This document shows positions 1 to 9,452 of a stretch of DNA of 64,000 nucleotides, in pieces. Position 1 is the first letter of the stretch; each line of letters begins with the position of its first letter. Source of the stretch: Bacillota bacterium (GTDB lineage Bacteria > Bacillota > Clostridia > Acetivibrionales > DSM-1351). The notes under the pieces are model-generated. The model saw only the letters and a list, made by a program, of their open reading frames with translations, had not been told where the DNA came from and did no database searches. The translations under genes were made by a program, and so were the position numbers. Location of the stretch: the NCBI GenBank assembly GCA_023390335.1, contig JAEWCZ010000066.1:682001-746000 (forward strand), read 5' to 3'.

Positions 1-1305
1 GTAGTCTTGGGTATAGTTATGCCGATTGCAGTAGACTATGTGGTATATCTCAATTATTTTTCAAATCTGCCTATTTCATTACCTGATAGTATACACACGT
101 TAAGCTACTGTTTTACAACCGTGTGTTTGACGGTAGCAATAAGGAAATATAAGTTTCTAGATACACTGCCAATTGCAATTAGGAGCATCGTAGATTACAT
201 AAGTGATTCATTTGTGGTTATAGACTATAAAAATAACATACTGGAAATGAATAATAACTTCAAAACAGAGTTTGCATCCTTGATAAACCTAAATGAAAAT
301 GACTTTAACAAGGTCATGGGAGATGACAATTTTCAGAACCTGAAAAATCATATATCCAAAGCGAAGAGTGAGGCAACATACTTAAATATCAGAACCGAGC
401 AGGAATTTATTATAAATAATGTACAACGGTACTTTGAAATAGAAATTATACATGTATATGCACACGAACAGTATATTGCCATACTCATTTTATTCCATGA
501 CATGACAGAGCATATGCAGGTGATAAAGCTCCTGGAAGAGAACGCAAAACAAATGATTGAAAAAGCAAGGTTAATGTCTTTGCATAATCTCATAGGTGGT
601 ATTTCTCATAATATGAAATCTCCGCTGATGTCATCTTCGGGTGGTATTCTGGCGCTGAAAAACCATACTCTTAAGCTAGAAAACTTTATATCGGAAATGC
701 ACAATAATGGTGGTGAATATTCAGAATATTTAAACATAGTAGCAGACATGAAAAAGTGGGAGGACTCAATTAAAAATTACCTAGTATATATGTCAGATAT
801 TATAACGGCAGTTAAAGAACAGGCTGCAAGTATGATTGGCAATCAGAACAGAAGATTTACTGTAGGAGAACTATTTTCAAAACTTGCATTGTTGTTGGAT
901 TTTGAGCTTAAAAGGTCCAATTGCAGCATGAACAGTGTTTTGAATGTAAATGAGGATACATTCATAGAGGGAGACCTTTCTTCTTTGACACAAATATTAG
1001 GTAACGCTGTAATAAATGCTACACAGGCGTACGATGAGGGAGGCATTATTAATTTGCAGGCTGATAGAAGGCCTGAGGGAGTAATATTTAAAATACAGGA
1101 TTTCGGGAAAGGTATTCCAGAGGAGATTAAAAACAGGATTTTTAATGAAATGGTTACAACTAAAGGCAAGGATGGTTCGGGTCTTGGTTTATACTTTGCA
1201 AATATTGCCGTAAAGAGTCAATTTAGAGGTTCTATATCCATTGACTCGGAAGAAGGCAAAGGAACTACAGTATTTATAACAATTCCCATAAAAACGGTTA
1301 ATTGA
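1..1305 (+). CDS. Sensor histidine kinase, 5' end cut by window
   Basis: The frame is open from base 1, so the real start probably lies upstream; a TTG at 7 is the first possible start inside the window. The visible part opens with hydrophobic segments (residues 1-60), suggesting the tail of a membrane sensor. A PAS-like region follows (about 65-175), then a dimerisation segment with the phospho-acceptor motif SHNMKSP. The HATPase domain shows an N box (GNAVINATQAY), G1 (DFGKGIPEE) and G2 (GSGLGLYFANI). It should autophosphorylate on His and pass phosphate to a response regulator. No regulator is adjacent in the window, so the signal is unknown. Confidence 0.85.
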   Translation, partial: VVLGIVMPIAVDYVVYLNYFSNLPISLPDSIHTLSYCFTTVCLTVAIRKYKFLDTLPIAIRSIVDYISDSFVVIDYKNNILEMNNNFKTEFASLINLNENDFNKVMGDDNFQNLKNHISKAKSEATYLNIRTEQEFIINNVQRYFEIEIIHVYAHEQYIAILILFHDMTEHMQVIKLLEENAKQMIEKARLMSLHNLIGGISHNMKSPLMSSSGGILALKNHTLKLENFISEMHNNGGEYSEYLNIVADMKKWEDSIKNYLVYMSDIITAVKEQAASMIGNQNRRFTVGELFSKLALLLDFELKRSNCSMNSVLNVNEDTFIEGDLSSLTQILGNAVINATQAYDEGGIINLQADRRPEGVIFKIQDFGKGIPEEIKNRIFNEMVTTKGKDGSGLGLYFANIAVKSQFRGSISIDSEEGKGTTVFITIPIKTVN

Positions 1306-1330
1306 TAAACCTTTGATAATTTGCTATAAT
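1302..1330 (+). promoter_or_regulatory. Sigma-A type promoter for the fascin-like gene
   Basis: TTGATA at 1302-1307 and TATAAT at 1325-1330 are separated by 17 bp. The -35 box overlaps the stop codon of the upstream kinase. Predicted transcription starts near 1337, about 33 bases before the ATG at 1370. Confidence 0.7.
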
Positions 1331-1369
1331 TATACAAAATTTATAGTTTTTTAAAGGAGGAATAATTTT

Positions 1370-1771
1370 ATGTCGTTTATGGGAGCAAGGGTAGCTGTTA
1401 AAGCTAGTAACGGTGAATACTTATGTATCGAGGAAAATGATGGCTTATTGACATCCGGTATGTATGATGAGACCAGGCATGATATTATATTTACAGTGCC
1501 GGCTGCGCTGAGCGGTGCATACATACAAACACATACCAGAGATTTGCTCAGTATTGCCAATGATGGGCTTTTAAAAATTAAATCCAACAAGGAAAGTATT
1601 ACTAACAACGAAACATTTGATTTCATTTGCCTCGGTATGAATAAGGTTGCAATAAGGGCACATAACGGAAAGTTTGTAAGCTATCAGAAAGACAATAATA
1701 GAAAATTATATGCTTCAAGCGACACAATTGGCCCTGAAGAAGTCTTTGAGGTTATAGTGGTTTTCAGATAA
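1370..1771 (+). CDS. Fascin-like beta-trefoil protein
   Basis: A 133-residue protein with no signal peptide or membrane segment, preceded by a strong AAAGGAGG site. Repeating blocks such as VAVKASNGEYLCIEEN, GAYIQTHTRDLLSIAND and VAIRAHNGKFVSYQKDNN, each about 40-45 residues apart, are the pattern of a beta-trefoil of the fascin/actin-crosslinking-like class. In eukaryotes these bind actin; bacterial versions often bind sugars or have unknown roles. It has its own promoter and is followed by a hairpin, so it is probably monocistronic. The fold is read from the sequence pattern; the function is not known. Confidence 0.65.
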   Translation: MSFMGARVAVKASNGEYLCIEENDGLLTSGMYDETRHDIIFTVPAALSGAYIQTHTRDLLSIANDGLLKIKSNKESITNNETFDFICLGMNKVAIRAHNGKFVSYQKDNNRKLYASSDTIGPEEVFEVIVVFR

Positions 1772-1785
1772 TAAAGAAGGATAAT

Positions 1786-1834
1786 AAGCATAGCAGCCGG
1801 TTCATATTTCAAAATATTTACGGTTGTTATGCTT
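1786..1834. terminator. Bidirectional hairpin between convergent genes
   Basis: The arms at 1786-1800 and 1820-1834 pair over most of their length (AAGCATA with TATGCTT at the base). The hairpin lies between the fascin-like gene and the convergent recombinase gene and could end both transcripts. Confidence 0.6.
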
Positions 1835-1839
1835 AAAAC

Positions 1840-3351
1840 CTAAAACAGAGGATATATCCTCAACATAAAATTATCGTTCCTGCATTCCTTTCCTTTGATA
1901 TATTCGACTTTACCTAAAACACTTTTAAGTAAAATATTTTTTTCTTCCGGATTTTTTAATTTTTTATATATCATTATAATTTTTGTAATTCCGCTGAACT
2001 CGGTTTTATCGGGTTTTTGTATAAGCTTTTTTTCATACAACATTTGTGTATTGCAAATGGATTGCTGAAGTTCGGATATTTTTTTAGTTATTGAAAGAAG
2101 TCTTTGATTAAAATCCTCAGTAGAGTAAACACCTTTTTCCAAAAGATTGTAAATATTGTCTTTCTGAAAACAAGCTTCCTTCAATTGCTTTTCAAGTATA
2201 GAGATACTGCTTTTAAAAGCGGCCTGACTTCTGCCTTTTTCTTGAGGCTCCCCATATAATTTGAAATTGTATTCATTCAGATATTCATCAAGGCTTGAGA
2301 GAACACAGTTCTCGATATAATTAAACTTACTGCTTTTATTACCGCATTTGTTAATACATACAAGATGTGGTTCTGAATTAATATATGGCCTATAACGCAT
2401 TTTAGCCCCGCAAACTCCGCAAACAATTATTCCTGCTAAAGTATTTTGAAGTCCCGATGATTGCTTTGTGTGAGTTTTACTGTTGTTTTTCATAATACTT
2501 TGTGCGGTTTGATAAATACTTTCTGAAATCAGTGCAGGATGTTTTCCTTCTGCAAGAATCCAATCCTGACTTGGTTGGGTCTTTTTGCTCTTTTTTTTGG
2601 GCAGACGATTGCTTATTGTCTTTCTCCAGGTTATTTTACCTGTATAGACAGGATTTTTTAAAATAGCCGTTACAGCCTGACAAGTCCAGTTGTTATTTTT
2701 GTTAGTCTTCAATCCCATACTATTGAGTCTTTGAGCAATGATTTGACTGCCCGCGGATTCATTCACATACCATTCGAATATACATTTTAAAATTTCAGAT
2801 TGCTGGGGATGAGGTTCCAAAGTACGTCCCAATTTTTCCTGCTTTATAATGTAACCGAAAGGCGGATAGGGAGAATTGTAGTTGCCGCTGTTTACCGAAT
2901 GAATAATCCCACGTTGAAGACGCTTGTTAATCATTTTGTATTCCTTACGGCTCATAAAAGCCTCAAACTCACTATACTCTTCGTCAAATTCATTTGAAAG
3001 ATCATATTCCTTATCAGGTGTTATAATTTTAGTATCAGTGTTTTTAAAAGCTTTAAGAATTATCCCCTGTTCTTCCATATCCCCACGCCCAAGCCTCTGA
3101 AGGTCCATTACCAGTACAGCATCGTATAGCCCTGCTTCAACATCTTTTAAAAGCTCAAGCATTGCCGGTCTGTACAGCAGACTTTCCCCTGTAACAAGCT
3201 CTTCATAAATATTTACGATACACAGGTCTCTTCTTTTTGCAAAATTAAGCAATTCTTCTCTATGCTTTGAAAGAGTTTCACCCTTTCCAAGTTCTTTTTC
3301 CATTCTCTCGTCTTCTCTTGATTTTCTCAGATATATGCAGGTTTTTACCAT
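1840..3351 (-). CDS. Serine recombinase, large resolvase family
   Basis: 503 residues, full length for a large serine recombinase. The N-terminal resolvase domain begins TCIYLRKSRED with the predicted catalytic Ser at residue 11, and the conserved MDLQRLGRGDMEEQG segment follows. The recombinase DNA-binding domain (about 160-290, PPFGYI) comes next, then a zinc ribbon (CGVCGAKM with CINKCG) and a C-terminal coiled coil (about 380-440). It should catalyse site-specific recombination through a 5'-phosphoserine intermediate. It diverges from a truncated recombinase 130 bp away. No attachment repeats were recognised around it, so its element is unclear. Confidence 0.85.
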   Translation of the reverse strand: MVKTCIYLRKSREDERMEKELGKGETLSKHREELLNFAKRRDLCIVNIYEELVTGESLLYRPAMLELLKDVEAGLYDAVLVMDLQRLGRGDMEEQGIILKAFKNTDTKIITPDKEYDLSNEFDEEYSEFEAFMSRKEYKMINKRLQRGIIHSVNSGNYNSPYPPFGYIIKQEKLGRTLEPHPQQSEILKCIFEWYVNESAGSQIIAQRLNSMGLKTNKNNNWTCQAVTAILKNPVYTGKITWRKTISNRLPKKKSKKTQPSQDWILAEGKHPALISESIYQTAQSIMKNNSKTHTKQSSGLQNTLAGIIVCGVCGAKMRYRPYINSEPHLVCINKCGNKSSKFNYIENCVLSSLDEYLNEYNFKLYGEPQEKGRSQAAFKSSISILEKQLKEACFQKDNIYNLLEKGVYSTEDFNQRLLSITKKISELQQSICNTQMLYEKKLIQKPDKTEFSGITKIIMIYKKLKNPEEKNILLKSVLGKVEYIKGKECRNDNFMLRIYPLF

Positions 3352-3479
3352 TTAAAATACTCCAATTAAATCATATGTATTAAATTTTATGCTTGTAAAG
3401 CCTTTATAATTATCAGCAGGTAAAAAAATGAATACGGGACAGACCTTTAAAAATAGACTTGTATTAAGGAGGAGTACAT

Positions 3480-3695
3480 ATGTCGGATAAAGTAATAATA
3501 AAACCTGATATCACTCCTGAAGAAAGAATAAATAGACTTAATAAAGTTGAAGCTGTAATATCTCAAATAACAGGATACCAATGTAAGTGCACAAATATAT
3601 CCATGATATATGGTACAACGAGCGATACATTAGAGACATATCGAAAAAAATCCGGGCCAATCTCAGGTTTAAAATTGAGCAAGGTGAATACATAG
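3480..3695 (+). pseudogene. Small recombinase-associated ORF run into a recombinase remnant
   Basis: An ORF with a good AAGGAGG site starting MSDKVIIKPDITPEE. The first 35 or so codons look like an authentic small charged protein of the sort seen beside clostridial serine recombinases (recalled, not checked). From about codon 36 the DNA is in the wrong frame: the same bases in another frame encode the start of the recombinase DNA-binding domain. This suggests a deletion that joined the small gene to the middle of a recombinase gene and removed the catalytic domain. Confidence 0.45.
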
Positions 3696-4792
3696 GGAAT
3701 GCACCCTTCGGGTATGTGAAATCGGTAAATGAAAAAAACAAGCTGGTAATAGACAACAGAAATGCACCTGTGGTAAAGGAAATATTCGGCTTATACAGGA
3801 AAGGTTACGGTTATGCTGCCATATCAAATATGCTTAACCAAAAAGGATATCCGTCGCCCTCATCTAAAAATTCTGAAATACCTATAACGCCATGGAATCA
3901 GGTTGCAGTTCAGAGAATCTTATGTAACCGGGTATATATCGGAGATACAGTTCAAGGCGTCAGTGAAAAAATAAGTTTTAAAAACAAAAAAACTAGAAGG
4001 CTGCCCTTTGACAAATGGATAATAACCACTAACACACACGAACCCATAATATCAAATGAAGAATTTGATGAAGTTCAAAAATTAAGAGCTAAAAAAAGAT
4101 CAAATCAGGGATATAACCGAAATGTAACACATCTTCTGAGTAACCTTGTCTATTGTGGCAAATGTGGTAAAGCAATGTATGTCCGGGTTAGAAAAGATAG
4201 ACCGGTGGGCTATATATGCAGCTCCTATTCCAAAAAAGGTTGTGAGGCTTGTTCAAGTCACTATGTTACAGAAGAGAGTATTATTGACATAGTAACAAAA
4301 GAACTGCTGGAACTCCTGTCAAACAACGAACTAATTGATAACCTGAATATAAATTATAACAGTGAATTTGTAGAGAAAGAACGTCTTTTACACAGCATAA
4401 AAAGATTTGAACAGCAGATAATCCAAAAACAAAAGCAGCAGGATATTCTATATAATGACAGGCTTGAAGGAAGAATTTCTGAACAGTTGTTTTTTAGGAT
4501 GAACCAAAACATTGAAACCCGTATATCAACAATAAGGCAGGAAGTGGAGAAGCTTAAGGAAGAAGAAACAAAGCAGTTGGATAAAGAACAACTACTTAAA
4601 AATTTTGTTACAAGAATAAAAACACAGGGGATTACAAGAAACATAATTGAACTAATGGTTAATAAAATAACAGTATTTGACAGTAAAGATATGCTCCCTG
4701 AAACAGATGCAACCTTGGAAGATACAGAAAACGGCTGCATAGTAATCGAATATAACTACAATAATTGGAAACAGCAGAAAGATAGGAAATAG
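3587..4792 (+). pseudogene. Serine recombinase lacking its catalytic domain
   Basis: The reading frame opens at a GTG just after an in-frame stop and encodes 401 residues. It starts inside the linker of a large serine recombinase (YIRDISKKIRANL, then NAPFGYVKS), continues through the recombinase domain, a zinc ribbon (CGKCGKAMYVRV with CSSYSKKGCEAC) and a long coiled coil. The expected N-terminal 130-150 residues, including the catalytic serine, are absent. It therefore cannot catalyse recombination by itself. It could be a decayed gene or, less likely, a DNA-binding remnant. Its start overlaps the small ORF at 3480-3695 in a different frame. Confidence 0.7.
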
Positions 4793-4813
4793 TAAGACAA
4801 AAAAATAGGAATA

Positions 4814-4984
4814 TAAAATTATATCAATGTTTGCTTCCAAGATATTTGCAAGAGTTTATAGCGGCTCAGCTTAGGATATTTTACCGTCGCTCACATTCAT
4901 GTGTAGGTTTTCCGGTAAAATATCCGTGTTCGCCGATAAACGACTGCAAATATCTTTAACCAAGGCTTCCATTGATACAATTTA
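4814..4984. repeat. Long imperfect palindrome of about 170 bp
   Basis: Three collinear perfect inverted blocks are visible. GGATATTTTACCG (4874-4886) pairs with 4913-4925, AAGATATTTGCA (4839-4850) with 4945-4956, and TATCAATG (4822-4829) with 4970-4977. The loop contains a further CACAT/ATGTG pair at 4892-4903. It occupies nearly the whole gap between the convergent recombinase remnant and the phosphoglycerate mutase gene. It may be a miniature mobile element, an element boundary or a large bidirectional terminator; there is no strong T-tract. Confidence 0.7.
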
Positions 4985-5002
4985 TACTAGCGTAAAAGTA
5001 AA

Positions 5003-6214
5003 TTAAAAACTTCCTTTAATAAACAAATCCATTAACGTATAACCATCGTCTACGTATACACCTGATTTTTTTGCTTCAAATTCATCATAACTCTTAGCCG
5101 GTGATTGAATTTCATCGGTACTGTCGTAAATAATAAACGGAACCGGTTCAGAAGTGTGAGTGCGTAAGCGAAGAGGTGTAGGGTGGTCAGGAAGCACCAA
5201 TACACGATAATCAAACTTACTTATGCCGTCAAGTATAGGTTTTACAATCTGTGAATCCAACAACTCTATTGCCTTGACCTTGTTTTCGATTTCATATCTG
5301 TGGCCACATTCGTCAGGGGCTTCAACATGGACGTAAACAAAATCTTTTCCGTCTTCAAGAGCCTTAATAGCTGCATTAGCCTTACCGATAAAATTTGTAT
5401 CAATGTTACCTGTAACACCTTCAACATCTATTGAATCAAGTCCAGCACAGATACCGATACCTTTAAGTAAATCCACTGCCGATATCATTGCTCCTGTTTT
5501 GTTGTATTTTTCCTGAAAAGAAGACAGCGCCGGTTTCTTACCTTCACCCCAAAGCCATATAGAGTTTGCAGTTCTTAGTCCACGTGCTTTTCTTGCCTGA
5601 TTCACGGGGTGGTCTTTTAGAATTTCATAACTTTTTTTCATTAAATTAAGGAGCAAACCTGACTCTTCCTTCGGAAGATAGTCTGTTATCTTCTTGTCGG
5701 AAATATCATGGGGAGGAGTACAACCAAGGTCTGTTTTGCCGTTACTCCAAACCATACAATGCCTATAGCTTATTCCGGGATAAAAATTAATGTCCTGGGT
5801 TTTAAGAGCATCATTAACAGCCTCTATCAGAACTTTAGATTCAGCTGTTGAAATTTCATCTGAACTATAATCAATCATTGTTTTATCCGAATACTCAGAT
5901 TCATCCTCTGACAGATGAACAAGATTACATCTTAAGGCAACATCAGTAGGCGACAATTCTAACCCCATGCTTACAGCCTCTAGAGGTGAACGACCTGTAT
6001 AATATACTTTTGGGTTATAGCCCATTACCGACAGGTTGGCAGCATCACTGCCGGGAGCAATACCTTCAGGAACAGTACGAACAAGCCCTAATGTTCCCTT
6101 TGAAGCAAGCATATCAATTGTCGGTTTTTTTGCATATTGCAGAGGGGTTTTGTTATCAAGTTCAGGCATGGGATAATCAGCCATACCGTCACCAAGAATC
6201 ACAACATATTTCAT
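5003..6214 (-). CDS. apgM: Cofactor-independent phosphoglycerate mutase, archaeal-type family
   Basis: 403 residues beginning MKYVVILGDGMADYPMPELDN, the metal-binding opening of the ApgM branch of the alkaline phosphatase superfamily. Later metal-site segments include GSDAANLSVMGYNP, HVEAPDECGHR and VLPDHPTPLRLRTHT. It should interconvert 3- and 2-phosphoglycerate in glycolysis, cytosolic and Mn-dependent. It follows gltX on the minus strand with a 27-bp gap and has its own AAAGGA site, so the two are probably cotranscribed. Related proteins are sometimes annotated as phosphonopyruvate decarboxylase-related; the mutase assignment is favoured by length and motifs. Confidence 0.88.
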   Translation of the reverse strand: MKYVVILGDGMADYPMPELDNKTPLQYAKKPTIDMLASKGTLGLVRTVPEGIAPGSDAANLSVMGYNPKVYYTGRSPLEAVSMGLELSPTDVALRCNLVHLSEDESEYSDKTMIDYSSDEISTAESKVLIEAVNDALKTQDINFYPGISYRHCMVWSNGKTDLGCTPPHDISDKKITDYLPKEESGLLLNLMKKSYEILKDHPVNQARKARGLRTANSIWLWGEGKKPALSSFQEKYNKTGAMISAVDLLKGIGICAGLDSIDVEGVTGNIDTNFIGKANAAIKALEDGKDFVYVHVEAPDECGHRYEIENKVKAIELLDSQIVKPILDGISKFDYRVLVLPDHPTPLRLRTHTSEPVPFIIYDSTDEIQSPAKSYDEFEAKKSGVYVDDGYTLMDLFIKGSF

Positions 6215-6241
6215 ACTATCAAATCCTTTACTTAATATTAT

Positions 6242-7711
6242 TTATGCATTGGTCCCCAAAGCAGCTTTTAGTTTATCAATACCAATACTGATTCTTTTGA
6301 GTGTTTCTTCTTTTCCGATTATATCCGCAATTTCAATAGCTCCACCCGGTGTAACAGCCTTTCCGGACACCGCTGTTCTTATAGGCCAAAGCATTAAGCT
6401 GTTTTTGATTCCAAGAGCTTCTATGTGTGCAAAAATCTTTTCGTGAATGCTGTCAGCATTCCAATCGCTTATACCTTCCAGAATCGGGTAAGCAGTGATA
6501 AGATTCTCAAGGGAGTTTTCAAGAGTTGTTTTACTCTTCTTATGAACATACATCTGAACATCGTAGTCCGGTAATTGATCAAGAAAATCAATGGTTTCCG
6601 GAATAGTTGTTAAAACCTCTGTTCTTATTTGAAGAAGTTTGCTGAGCTTCATTGTGTCAATATTTTTATTGGTTATAGCTTTCTCATAAAATGGAAGAGC
6701 AAGCTTGTGGAATTCCTCTACAGGCATTTTTCTGATATATTCACCATTCATCCATGTCAGCTTGTTAATATCAAAAATTGCAGGAGCCTTACTGATTCCC
6801 GAAATTTCAAAAACTTCTTCCAGTTCCTTCAAAGAATAAATTTCTTGATTTGTACTTGGACTCCATCCCAGCAATACAACATAGTTTACAATAGCCTCAA
6901 CGAGATAACCCATTGAAACCAAATCCTCAAAGGAAGGATCTCCAGCCCTTTTACTGAGCTTCTGTCCGGATGCCTTAAGTATAAGAGGAACGTGAACATA
7001 AGTTGGAATGTCCCATCCAAAAGCTTCATAAAGAAGGTTGTATTTAGGAGTAGAGGAAAGGTATTCGTTACCCCTTACCACATGTGAAATTTCCATCTGA
7101 TGGTCATCAATTACATTTGCAAAGTTATAAGTAGGAAGTCCGTCGGTTTTAATAAGAATCTGGTCATCGAGTTCGCTGTTATCAACGGTAATTGTACCGT
7201 AAACCGCATCTTCAAAGCTTGTTGTTCCGGTATCCGGCATTTTTTGTCTTATAACATAGGGTACGTTGTTTCTAAGATTCTCTTCAATCTCTTGTTTAGA
7301 AAGTTTTAAACAGCAGCGGTCGTATCTGTGACCATTACCTTCGGCATCCTGTTTTTCTTTCAATTCTGCAAGCCTTTCCTTTGTACAGAAGCAATAGTAT
7401 GCACCTCCAAGCTCAACAAGCTTTTTAGCATATTCAAGGTACATGCCCTTTCTTTCGCTCTGAACATATGGGCCAAAATTACCGCCAACATCAGGACCTT
7501 CATCATGGTTTATTCCGGCAAGCTGGAGGGTTTTGTATATAACGTCAACGGCTCCTTCGACAAAACGTTCCTGATCGGTATCTTCTATTCTTAAAATGAA
7601 TTTACCATTGTATTTTCTTGCAATAAGATATTCATACAATGCAGTCCTCAAATTTCCTATATGCATATAGCCTGTTGGACTAGGTGCAAATCTGGTTCTT
7701 ACATTTTGCAT
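6242..7711 (-). CDS. gltX: Glutamyl-tRNA synthetase
   Basis: 489 residues, the usual length for a bacterial class I GluRS. The HIGH-type motif appears in RFAPSPTGYMHIGNLRTA and the KMSKS motif as KLSKR near residue 254. A cysteine-containing zinc-site-like segment (CFCTKERL, then RCCLKL) lies near 105-130. It charges tRNA-Glu, and possibly tRNA-Gln if the cell uses the amidation route. AAGGAG precedes the ATG. It leads a two-gene unit with the phosphoglycerate mutase gene. No T-box was seen in the short upstream gap. Confidence 0.96.
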   Translation of the reverse strand: MQNVRTRFAPSPTGYMHIGNLRTALYEYLIARKYNGKFILRIEDTDQERFVEGAVDVIYKTLQLAGINHDEGPDVGGNFGPYVQSERKGMYLEYAKKLVELGGAYYCFCTKERLAELKEKQDAEGNGHRYDRCCLKLSKQEIEENLRNNVPYVIRQKMPDTGTTSFEDAVYGTITVDNSELDDQILIKTDGLPTYNFANVIDDHQMEISHVVRGNEYLSSTPKYNLLYEAFGWDIPTYVHVPLILKASGQKLSKRAGDPSFEDLVSMGYLVEAIVNYVVLLGWSPSTNQEIYSLKELEEVFEISGISKAPAIFDINKLTWMNGEYIRKMPVEEFHKLALPFYEKAITNKNIDTMKLSKLLQIRTEVLTTIPETIDFLDQLPDYDVQMYVHKKSKTTLENSLENLITAYPILEGISDWNADSIHEKIFAHIEALGIKNSLMLWPIRTAVSGKAVTPGGAIEIADIIGKEETLKRISIGIDKLKAALGTNA

Positions 7712-7760
7712 AAAAAATCTCCTTTCAATTGAAATTTGTATAATTTTGAGAAAATATATT

Positions 7761-7794
7761 AAAAAACCTTTCGTCCATATGTAGGACGAAAGGT
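7761..7794 (-). terminator. Rho-independent terminator of the spermidine-synthase-like gene
   Basis: An 11-bp stem (ACCTTTCGTCC at 7766-7776 with 7784-7794) is followed, in minus-strand reading, by six T residues. It separates the upstream gene at 7851-9452 from gltX. Confidence 0.85.
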
Positions 7795-7850
7795 AATCTT
7801 CCGCTTTATTATTATATTATTTTAAATAAAAGCGTGTCAAGGTGAATTAT

Positions 7851-9452
7851 CTATCTTAGCATGTCAAGCAAACCTTTGAATCCCTTTTCTTTAAAATTAA
7901 TCATTTCCTTCAAATCAGAAGTTTCATCCTGCACCATAGTATTAAGAAGTTTCTGTCCCAATATATCAACAGGTGCAACTTCGTCTGTGAATACATGACT
8001 TGATTCAGTAACTTCCTCAACATTATCATTCACATATTGAAATACGTTTTTTAAAGGATCATCTGTATTCAAATTGCTGATATTTTCGTTTAAATTATTG
8101 AGCATATTTGTATCATTTGATGCAAATAGCAATTCATTGGTACTTGTTTTCAACTCACAAGTATAAACTTTTTCAAAAACGCTCTTAACAGTCTGGGTTA
8201 AATACAGGTTTATAGGATTGTCACCTTTTGCCTTCATGTTAATATTAAGAATAATTACGCCGCCTGGCTTCAAGTGCTCTGATACTTTTGAGAAAAACTC
8301 TTGAGTAGCCATATGGAAAGGAATTGTTATATCATGATAAGCATCAATCATGATCACGTCATACATGCCACAATTCTTATCAGAAAGAAACGTTCTACCA
8401 TCTGTTTCGTAAATGTTTGCTTCATCATCTTTCAAATCAAAATACTTTTTTGATAAATCAACAATCTTGGGGTCAATCTCAACAGCATCAGTTTTTATAG
8501 CGGGATAATATATTTTGGATTGTTTTGCATAAGTACCTGTGCCGTTTCCGAGAATCAAAAGGTCTGTTTTTTTATTGCTTTTAAAATTTTTTATGAACTG
8601 AGGGGCAGCCAGAGCATAATCATAATACATTCCAGACAGCTTATTATCTTTTTTGTACACAGACTGAACACCAAATGCCACATTAGTTGAAAGGTACACA
8701 GAGTCCTTATCTTCAGTTACTTGTAGATAGTTGTACACAGATTCGTCTTCAACAACACAGTCTCTCCAGAAAGCATAAGAATTGGAGAGAGGCATAAAGA
8801 GCAGTGCGAAAATTATTAAAAATGTCAAAGAAGTCTTAACGGGTTTAATTTTATTCATTACAAAGTAAGCAAGGCAGATAATGTTTAAAACCAGTGCAAA
8901 AATCAAAAAGGTTTTACTTGTACCTACGGTAGGAATTGTGACAAAGGTCGGTAAAAATGTTCCTATAATACTTCCTATGGTATTCATGGCATATATCTTT
9001 CCTGCGGTTTTACCGGTATTTTCAATGTCGGTAACACCCAGTTTGACAAGATAAGGAGAAACCATTCCTAAACCAATCAACGGAACAGAGAACAGAACAA
9101 GACAAGAGATTGCCGAGCCTGTAATAAGCAGGTTCTCAGGAAGAAACATAAAAAGTAGGCCGATTATACCAACAACGATATATTTGCCCACAAAAGGGAT
9201 TATAGCTATCCAAATAGCGGCAGCCCATATAATAAGATAAAGCCTGTTCATGCTGTTATGCTTGTCGGCAGACCTTCCGCCCAAAACGTTTCCAACACTC
9301 AAAGATATCATTATCAATCCGATAATAACGGTCCATATAATCTGGGAAGTCCCGAAATAGGGCGCAAGAAGCTTGGAAACACTTAGCTCTACTGCCATTA
9401 TAGACATTCCGCAAAAGAACGACGTGGAATATAAGAGTAGCTTTTTTTTCAT
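7851..9452 (-). CDS. Polytopic membrane spermidine-synthase-like protein
   Basis: 533 residues. The N-terminal half (about 1-220) holds seven or more hydrophobic helices, starting MKKKLLLYSTSFFCGMSIMAVELS. The C-terminal half is a spermidine synthase-type Rossmann domain with LILGNGTGTYAKQ (nucleotide binding), VEIDPKIVDLSKKYF, YETDGRTFL and DVIMIDAYHD. Such fusions of a transporter-like membrane part with an SpeE domain are known in many bacteria, but their substrate is mostly uncertain. No S-adenosylmethionine decarboxylase gene is nearby, so polyamine synthesis is only a possibility. Confidence 0.75.
   Translation of the reverse strand: MKKKLLLYSTSFFCGMSIMAVELSVSKLLAPYFGTSQIIWTVIIGLIMISLSVGNVLGGRSADKHNSMNRLYLIIWAAAIWIAIIPFVGKYIVVGIIGLLFMFLPENLLITGSAISCLVLFSVPLIGLGMVSPYLVKLGVTDIENTGKTAGKIYAMNTIGSIIGTFLPTFVTIPTVGTSKTFLIFALVLNIICLAYFVMNKIKPVKTSLTFLIIFALLFMPLSNSYAFWRDCVVEDESVYNYLQVTEDKDSVYLSTNVAFGVQSVYKKDNKLSGMYYDYALAAPQFIKNFKSNKKTDLLILGNGTGTYAKQSKIYYPAIKTDAVEIDPKIVDLSKKYFDLKDDEANIYETDGRTFLSDKNCGMYDVIMIDAYHDITIPFHMATQEFFSKVSEHLKPGGVIILNINMKAKGDNPINLYLTQTVKSVFEKVYTCELKTSTNELLFASNDTNMLNNLNENISNLNTDDPLKNVFQYVNDNVEEVTESSHVFTDEVAPVDILGQKLLNTMVQDETSDLKEMINFKEKGFKGLLDMLR

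Noticed and set aside
1840..4990. A second skin-like element around the two divergent recombinases
   Set aside because: I found no direct repeat at plausible ends and no split host gene on either side, so an excisable element cannot be supported.
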